Source: JBAYJM01 sp041665065 (GTDB lineage Bacteria; Patescibacteriota; Patescibacteriia; 2-01-FULL-39-33). Taken from it: 19,908 nt of DNA. The stretch spans positions 1-19,908 of the forward strand of contig JBAYJM010000019.1 of the NCBI GenBank assembly GCA_041665065.1, written 5' to 3'. A model generated the notes under the pieces. The model saw only the letters and a program-made list of their open reading frames with translations, made no database searches and was not told the origin of the DNA. Every line of letters starts with the position of its first letter. The stretch's first letter is position 1. The position numbers and the translations under genes are program-made. Below, piece after piece: positions 15,356-19,908 of this stretch.

Positions 15356-17095
15356 ATGAAAGTTAAAATATCAAAAAAAATCCGCGATTATTTTGTGGAG
15401 AGCGGTCTAGTTGCTCTTGATAAGATAGAATCTTACGAAAGAGGGGATAATTCTCAAAATTGGGAAGAGGATTTTTTAAATGAGAAAATTTTAACTGCGG
15501 AGCAAATTTTATCTACAAAATCAAAAATATTTAATCTGCCTTCAATCGACCTGTCAGATATTGATGTTAAGGCAGAAACTTTAAATGTTTTAAGCCAGAA
15601 AGCGGCGGCCAATTATCAGATGATTGTTTTTGAAAAGGACGATGTAAAAATGAAAATTGGCCTGGTTAATCCTGATAATTTTCAAGCTCATGAGGCGGCA
15701 GATTTTTTGGCAAAACAGCAGGGCCTATTAACAGAATATTATGTAATATCAAATACTGATTTTAAAAAGGCACTAAATTCTTATAGCGGATTTAAAAAGG
15801 TAATCGGTTCGGCACTAGAATCTGCCGAAGAGAAATTTGCTCAGAAGGAAGTGGTTGAAGGCTCTGCAACAGCAAAGGATTTTAATCTTGGAGAAATAAA
15901 ATCTGCGCCAGTAGCAAAAATCGTATCGGTTATAATTGAACACGCTGTTGACGGCGGAGCATCTGATATCCACATTGAACCGGGCAAGGTTGAGAGCAGG
16001 GTTAGATACAGGGTGGATGGTGTTTTGCATACTTCAATATCATTGCCAAATTATTTGCACTCAGCAATAGTTTCAAGAATTAAGGTTCTTTCAAATTTAA
16101 AACTTGATGAAACCAGGATTCCTCAGGATGGAAGAATTAGGATGGAGATAAATGGCCGTGATGTTGATTTGAGAATTTCAATCTTGCCAATGTTAAGCGC
16201 CGAGAAAATCGTTATTAGGGTTTTGGATACGTCGCATGGCGTTCCTACGCTGACAGAATTGGGTTTTTCTGATTATCACTCGGAAATTATTAATAGGAAT
16301 GTGACAAAGCCCTATGGTTTATTTTTACTGACAGGACCTACCGGATCGGGAAAAACTAGCACTTTATATTCCATATTAAATATTTTAAACACTGAAGTGG
16401 GTAATATTACTACGCTAGAAGATCCGATAGAATATTATATGGGAGGAATTAATCAGTCTCAAATAAATACCGAGGTTGGTTTTACTTTTGCCAATGGCCT
16501 AAGGGCTATTTTGAGACAAGATCCAAATATAATAATGGTTGGAGAAATTAGGGACAATGAAACAGCCGAGTTGGTGGTTCATGCCGCCTTGACAGGGCAT
16601 TTGGTTTTCTCTACTCTACATACAAATGACGCTTGGGGAGCAGTGCCTCGACTAAGTGATATGAAAGTCGAGCCATTTCTTTTGTCATCAATTTTTAATT
16701 TGGTCATGGCTCAAAGATTGGTTCGAAAAATTTGTCCTGAATGCAAGGCGGAAGTTAAATTACCTCCAAATCTGGAGCAAAAAATTAAAGAAGAAATAAA
16801 AGAAATTCCGGATGTGATGTTGAAGGAAATTTCAGCAGGCGGTTTTAAATTTTTTAAGGGCAAGGGTTGCGCAAGTTGCGGTAATACTGGACACTCGGGA
16901 AGAAGCGTGTTGGCTGAGATTCTTGAGATTACTCCAGCGCTCAAAGATTTAATTGCCAGAAGGGCGGAAATGGCAGATATAAGGACACAGTTAAAAAAGC
17001 AAAATTTTATTAATTTACGACAGGACGGTATTCTTAAGGCATTAAAAGGTCTTACAACCTTAGAAGAGGTTATCAGGGTATCGCAGGAAATATAA
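15356..17095 (+). CDS. pilB: Type IV pilus extension ATPase PilB
   Basis: PilB hydrolyses ATP in the cytoplasm to drive pilin insertion into the pilus. The 579-residue protein has the amino-terminal GspE/PilB domain (about 1-150) and a complete motor: Walker A GPTGSGKT (327-334), Asp box TLEDPIEYY, Walker B VGEIRD (G396-D400), His box TLHTND (H422) and a tetracysteine zinc site CPEC (460-463) with CASC (505-508). All catalytic residues are intact, and this is the only complete pilus ATPase in the window. It follows the small gene by seven bases and is 16 bases ahead of the response regulator. Confidence 0.97.
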   Translation: MKVKISKKIRDYFVESGLVALDKIESYERGDNSQNWEEDFLNEKILTAEQILSTKSKIFNLPSIDLSDIDVKAETLNVLSQKAAANYQMIVFEKDDVKMKIGLVNPDNFQAHEAADFLAKQQGLLTEYYVISNTDFKKALNSYSGFKKVIGSALESAEEKFAQKEVVEGSATAKDFNLGEIKSAPVAKIVSVIIEHAVDGGASDIHIEPGKVESRVRYRVDGVLHTSISLPNYLHSAIVSRIKVLSNLKLDETRIPQDGRIRMEINGRDVDLRISILPMLSAEKIVIRVLDTSHGVPTLTELGFSDYHSEIINRNVTKPYGLFLLTGPTGSGKTSTLYSILNILNTEVGNITTLEDPIEYYMGGINQSQINTEVGFTFANGLRAILRQDPNIIMVGEIRDNETAELVVHAALTGHLVFSTLHTNDAWGAVPRLSDMKVEPFLLSSIFNLVMAQRLVRKICPECKAEVKLPPNLEQKIKEEIKEIPDVMLKEISAGGFKFFKGKGCASCGNTGHSGRSVLAEILEITPALKDLIARRAEMADIRTQLKKQNFINLRQDGILKALKGLTTLEEVIRVSQEI

Positions 17096-17111
17096 CGAAT
17101 AATTAAACTTT

Positions 17112-17492
17112 ATGCCAAAAAAAGAGAAAAGCAGTATTCTAATCGTAGAAGATGATGTCTTCCTTTCTGATTTATATAAGACTAAAATGGAATTGGAGGG
17201 TTTCAAGGTTTTTGTTGCTTATGATGGGGAAAAGGGGTTTGAAGTCGCCAAGAAAAATGTGCCCGATATTATTTTATTAGATCTTATCCTGCCAAAAATG
17301 AACGGTTTTCAAGCGCTTGAAAAGATTAAAAATAATGCTTCAACGAAAGAAATACCGGTAATAATTTTAACTAATTTAAGTCAAAAAGCAGATGTAGATA
17401 AGGGACTTAAAATGGGCGCCAAGGATTTTTTAATCAAGGCTCATTTTATGCCTTCAGAAGTTGTTGAAAAGATTAAAAAAATTATTTTTTAA
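17112..17492 (+). CDS. CheY-like single-domain response regulator
   Basis: The 126-residue protein is a bare receiver domain. It has the acidic pair E13-D14 plus D15, phosphoacceptor D57 in DIILLDLILPKMNG, the switch T87 in IILTN, and K109 in FLIKAHF. All five key positions are present, so phosphorylation is likely. There is no output domain and no histidine kinase in the window. Its place between pilB and the pilT-like gene suggests control of the pilus motor by protein contact, as CheY-type PilG/PilH proteins do in twitching systems; that link is inferred from position. Confidence 0.93.
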   Translation: MPKKEKSSILIVEDDVFLSDLYKTKMELEGFKVFVAYDGEKGFEVAKKNVPDIILLDLILPKMNGFQALEKIKNNASTKEIPVIILTNLSQKADVDKGLKMGAKDFLIKAHFMPSEVVEKIKKIIF

Positions 17493-17495
17493 TAA

Positions 17496-18566
17496 ATGCT
17501 TTCCAGCCAAACTCTTTTAATTAAAGATATTTTAATTGATGCTATAAAAATCGGAGCCGCCGATCTGCATTTTTCTGTTGGTAATAAGCCGGTATATAAA
17601 ATAAACGGTAAGTGGGTTATTATGGAAGAAAGGGAAATTATTGATCAGGATTTTATCAGCAATTTATCCATGTCTCTTTTGGATCAGGCTCAGCAGGAGA
17701 AACTTAAACAAAATAAAGAAATTTTTTTTAGCTACGATTTTGAAAGGGATTTACGATTTAAAATTAATGTTTTTTATCAAAGAGGATTTTTATCGGCAAC
17801 TTTCCGTCACATTCCAATGAAAATACCTACAATTGACGGTCTTGGACTAAACCCAATTATAAAAAAAATCGCAGATTATAAAAAGGGCTTGATTTTAATT
17901 TCCGGGCCCTTTGGATCTGGCAGGTCGTCAACGGCTGCGGCGATTATTGAGGAAATTAATCTTAAAAGAAAACAATATATTATTACAATAGAACAGCCGA
18001 TTGAGTATATTTTTACAAATAAAGAAAGCATTATTGAACAACGTGAAGTGGGGATTGATACTAATTCATTTGAGGACGCGTTAAAATATTTTCAAGAAGA
18101 AGATGGCGATATTCTTTTTTTGGAGGCTGTGCCGGATATAAAATTGTGGCCCCTTGTTTTGGAGATAGCAAATGGAAGCGCCCTAGTTATTACGACCATT
18201 AATTCAGATACTTCTTCGGGCGCAATTTCCTCAGTCGTAGATGGTTTTAGTAGTCTTGACCAGGCAAGAATCAGAGATTTGCTTTCCAACGCCTTAAAGG
18301 CTGTCATCTGCCAAAAAACTCTTCCAAGAGTTGGCGGAGGGTCAATCGCCGCCCAGGAAATTTTGATGGCCAATGATGCCATTAAATCATCCATAAAAAG
18401 CGGAAATTTAAATCAGATCCAAAATGTCATGCAATTGTCAAAAAAGGATGGCATGGTAACATTCGATTTTAATCTTGCCGAACTCGCTCGTAATAGGAGA
18501 ATAAATACAGATGACGCGTTAAGTAATGCGACAGATAAAAAATTATTAGAAAGCCTTTTGCAATAA
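17496..18566 (+). CDS. PilT-like ATPase with degenerate active site
   Basis: Its length (356 residues) and overall sequence match PilT, the pilus retraction ATPase: an amino-terminal domain with ADLHFSVGNKPVYKINGKW, then a motor domain with the terminal region QEILMANDAIKSSIKSGNLNQ corresponding to the PilT AAHEIM..AIRxLIR part. The catalytic motifs are altered. Walker A is GPFGSGRSS (137-145), with R143 in place of the lysine. The Asp box is IEQPIEY where IEDPIEY is usual. Walker B is FLEAVPD (208-214), with E210 kept but the GE[IM]RD signature lost. The His box is TINS (N236 in place of H). ATP hydrolysis is doubtful; a structural, regulatory or PilU-like role in a mixed ring is possible. 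The frame is intact, so it is under selection and not a pseudogene. Confidence 0.9.
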   Translation: MLSSQTLLIKDILIDAIKIGAADLHFSVGNKPVYKINGKWVIMEEREIIDQDFISNLSMSLLDQAQQEKLKQNKEIFFSYDFERDLRFKINVFYQRGFLSATFRHIPMKIPTIDGLGLNPIIKKIADYKKGLILISGPFGSGRSSTAAAIIEEINLKRKQYIITIEQPIEYIFTNKESIIEQREVGIDTNSFEDALKYFQEEDGDILFLEAVPDIKLWPLVLEIANGSALVITTINSDTSSGAISSVVDGFSSLDQARIRDLLSNALKAVICQKTLPRVGGGSIAAQEILMANDAIKSSIKSGNLNQIQNVMQLSKKDGMVTFDFNLAELARNRRINTDDALSNATDKKLLESLLQ

Positions 18567-18575
18567 TAAAAAACC

Positions 18576-19784
18576 ATGAGTATCTTTGAATATTGGGCCA
18601 GGGATAAAAAGGCAAATCGTGTTAAGGGATTGGTTGATGCCGTGTCTGAAGAGGCAGTGGCAAATCTTTTAGTTGAAAGAAAATTTACAATTGTTAATAT
18701 TGAAAAAAAAGAGCCGGGCATCCTTTCTGATAGCTTGGAATTTTTGCGAGGCCGGGTCAAAACTAAAGATTTGGTTATATTTTTCAGGCAAATTGCGGTT
18801 ATGGTTGACTCTAATATGCCCATTGTAAAAGCTCTGAGAATTTTGGTTAGGCAGACTGTAAATAAAAAACTCAAAATGACTATTGCCGGTTTGGCCGATG
18901 AGGTAGAGGGAGGAAATAGTTTATCAATGGCAATGGAGGCTTTTCCAAGTATTTTTACTCCATTTTATATCAATATTGTAAAATCGGGTGAAACTTCTGG
19001 TCGGCTTAGCGAGGTTATGAGTTACTTGGCGGATCAGAAAGAAAAAGACTATGATTTGGAATCCGGGTTAAAAGGCGAAATGATTTATCCAATTTTTATT
19101 GTGGGAGCTTTGGTTATAGTGGGTTTTGTGCTGATGACTTTTGTTATGCCAAAAATGACCGGAATGTTAATTGGCTCTGGGGCTAAATTGCCATTTGCAA
19201 CAAGAGTTTTGATGGGTGCTTCCGGTTTTTTAAATCATTATTGGTTTATTGTCGTTCCTCTTTTCTTACTACTTATTTTAATTGCGGCTTCTTATTCGAG
19301 AACAAAGAGAGGCAAAAGACTTCTCGATGTTTTGCAAATAAATATACCAATTTTTGGTAAAATGTTTCGCTATATTTATATAGTTAGAATTTGTAGGAGT
19401 TTAAGTACTTTGCTAAAGGGAGGCGTACCAATTTCCGCCGGATTGACTGTGGTTAGGGATGTGGTTAATAATTCTGTTTACTATGACATTATTTCAAATA
19501 CTATCCGCGAAGTTTCAGAGGGAAACTCCATATCCGGCGCTTTGGTTATAAGCAAATATATGCCGCTTATTGTTCCACAAATGATTAGCGTCGGCGAAGA
19601 GATTGGAAAAGTAGAAGACATTTTAGACAAACTGGCGGAGTTTTATTCAAGAGAAATTAATAACCAGGTTAAAAATATGTCAAAAATGGTAGAGCCGGTA
19701 ATTATGATAATTTTGGGTTTGGGTGTTGCCTTTTTTATAGCGGCGATTATTCTTCCAATATGGCAATTATCATCAATGCAATAA
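18576..19784 (+). CDS. pilC: Type IV pilus inner-membrane platform protein PilC
   Basis: PilC is the membrane platform that PilB acts on during pilin assembly. The 402-residue product has the expected amino end (MSIFEYWARDKK.N..KG..DA), two GspF domains (about 65-190 and 270-395), and membrane helices near 165-188, 215-238 and 373-395. Family marks such as FFRQIAVMVDSNMPIVKAL and the second-copy CRSLSTLLKGGVPISAGL are clear. Length is normal. It is the last gene I can confirm in the unit, nine bases after the pilT-like gene. Confidence 0.96.
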   Translation: MSIFEYWARDKKANRVKGLVDAVSEEAVANLLVERKFTIVNIEKKEPGILSDSLEFLRGRVKTKDLVIFFRQIAVMVDSNMPIVKALRILVRQTVNKKLKMTIAGLADEVEGGNSLSMAMEAFPSIFTPFYINIVKSGETSGRLSEVMSYLADQKEKDYDLESGLKGEMIYPIFIVGALVIVGFVLMTFVMPKMTGMLIGSGAKLPFATRVLMGASGFLNHYWFIVVPLFLLLILIAASYSRTKRGKRLLDVLQINIPIFGKMFRYIYIVRICRSLSTLLKGGVPISAGLTVVRDVVNNSVYYDIISNTIREVSEGNSISGALVISKYMPLIVPQMISVGEEIGKVEDILDKLAEFYSREINNQVKNMSKMVEPVIMIILGLGVAFFIAAIILPIWQLSSMQ

Positions 19785-19806
19785 TGTAAAAACATCAGTT
19801 TTAGTG

Positions 19807-19837
19807 TATAATTATAGTATAAATTAATTGTGGATAA
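19807..19837 (+). promoter_or_regulatory. Possible promoter downstream of pilC with TGTGGATAA box
   Basis: Two -10-like hexamers, TATAAT (19807-19812) and TATAAA (19818-19823), lie 22-34 bases beyond the pilC stop. TGTGGATAA (19829-19837), an exact DnaA-box sequence on the other strand, follows the second by five bases. No clear -35 is visible. It may drive the next gene separately from the operon, which would fit a highly expressed pilin, but the next gene is outside the window. Confidence 0.35.
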
Positions 19838-19866
19838 CTTTAAAATATAAAGGTCGATTAGTCCAT

Positions 19867-19908
19867 ATGAGAATCAAATTGTTTTACCCCGAGCTCGGGA
19901 CAAAATGA
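19867..19908 (+). CDS. Possible 13-residue leader ORF coupled to the next gene
   Basis: ATG at 19867 opens a short frame MRIKLFYPELGTK with TGA at 19906-19908. A second ATG at 19905-19907 overlaps that stop as ATGA, the arrangement used for translational coupling, so a following gene may start there. The short frame contains the GC-rich palindrome at 19888-19899. No good Shine-Dalgarno precedes it (only AAAGG about 13 bases upstream). It is too short to prove coding. Confidence 0.2.
   Translation: MRIKLFYPELGTK
19888..19899. repeat. Perfect 12-base GC-rich palindrome
   Basis: CCCGAGCTCGGG reads the same on both strands and is almost all G/C in an AT-rich region. TTGT on the left and ACAA on the right can extend the pairing with a five-base bulge. 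It lies just before the possible next start, so it could be an operator, an RNA hairpin covering a start, or part of a repeat continuing beyond the window. Confidence 0.6.

Noticed and set aside
19789..19802. Hairpin AAAAC-ATCA-GTTTT after pilC as a terminator
   Set aside because: The stem is five mostly A-T pairs with a four-base loop and lacks a following T-run, too weak for an intrinsic terminator.
19867..19908. First repeat of a CRISPR array
   Set aside because: A GTTTTA start and a palindromic core look suggestive, but only one copy is visible and the window ends, so there is no spacing to judge.

Overview
The window looks like a piece of a Patescibacteria (CPR) chromosome, probably from the Parcubacteria side. 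This rests on low G+C, very tight gene packing, few recognisable ribosome binding sites, a type IV pilus (T4P) locus with no outer-membrane secretin gene, and surface proteins built from modules I associate with that group (an EWVEPG...PP..N..APVN amino terminus, VGIGT-x-x-P-x-x-K-L-x-V repeats, and GW-S/G-W-I repeats). The lineage is inferred; there is no rRNA or marker gene to confirm it. No stretch longer than 300 bases lacks a gene. The only two intergenic regions above 100 bases are 7088-7241 and 19785-19904. I saw no tRNA, rRNA, CRISPR array, insertion sequence or prophage gene.

Left half, minus strand (7087 down to 1): a probable single transcription unit of lemA, htpX, clpC, an acidic tail-anchored-looking membrane protein, a membrane-anchored beta-propeller-like protein, a membrane-anchored DsbA-like thioredoxin-fold protein, and the start of a secreted protein cut by the window edge. 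The first three form an envelope and protein quality-control group. The next four are extracytoplasmic or membrane proteins joined by gaps of a few bases or by overlap, so probably work together. The DsbA-like protein has CQYS where CxxC is expected.

Centre, 7088-7241: a divergent control region. It holds a good minus-strand promoter for lemA (TTGACT, 17-base spacer, TACAAT), a good plus-strand promoter (TTGAGG, 17-base spacer, extended -10 TGTTATAAT), a second plus-strand -10, and a clear Shine-Dalgarno for the first plus-strand gene.

Right half, plus strand (7242-19784): two large surface proteins, then a T4P assembly operon, with junctions from a 17-base overlap to a 17-base gap. The first surface protein (941 aa) carries seven VGIGT-type repeats and a YadA-head-like block but no outer-membrane anchor. 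The second (609 aa) has four GW-type modules, a 22-cysteine complement and a solenoid-like end. The pilus genes are pilM, a long pilN-like gene with two PilM-binding-type motifs, pilO, a small membrane-anchored gene in the usual pilP place, pilB, a CheY-like regulator, a pilT-like gene with degenerate ATPase motifs, and pilC. PilM, PilN and PilO should form the inner-membrane alignment complex, PilB drives extension and PilC is the platform. Pilins and prepilin peptidase are not in the window. The sequence beyond pilC has a possible promoter, a 13-codon ORF whose stop overlaps a possible next start, and a GC-rich palindrome.

Most unusual points: the degenerate PilT, the doubled INL(L/I)PE(D/E)L motif in PilN, the anchorless YadA-like head protein with G8 and G7 tracts placed at the front of a pilus operon, the CxxS DsbA-like protein, and a shared TATAAW-N5-TGTKGATAA element in both larger intergenic regions.
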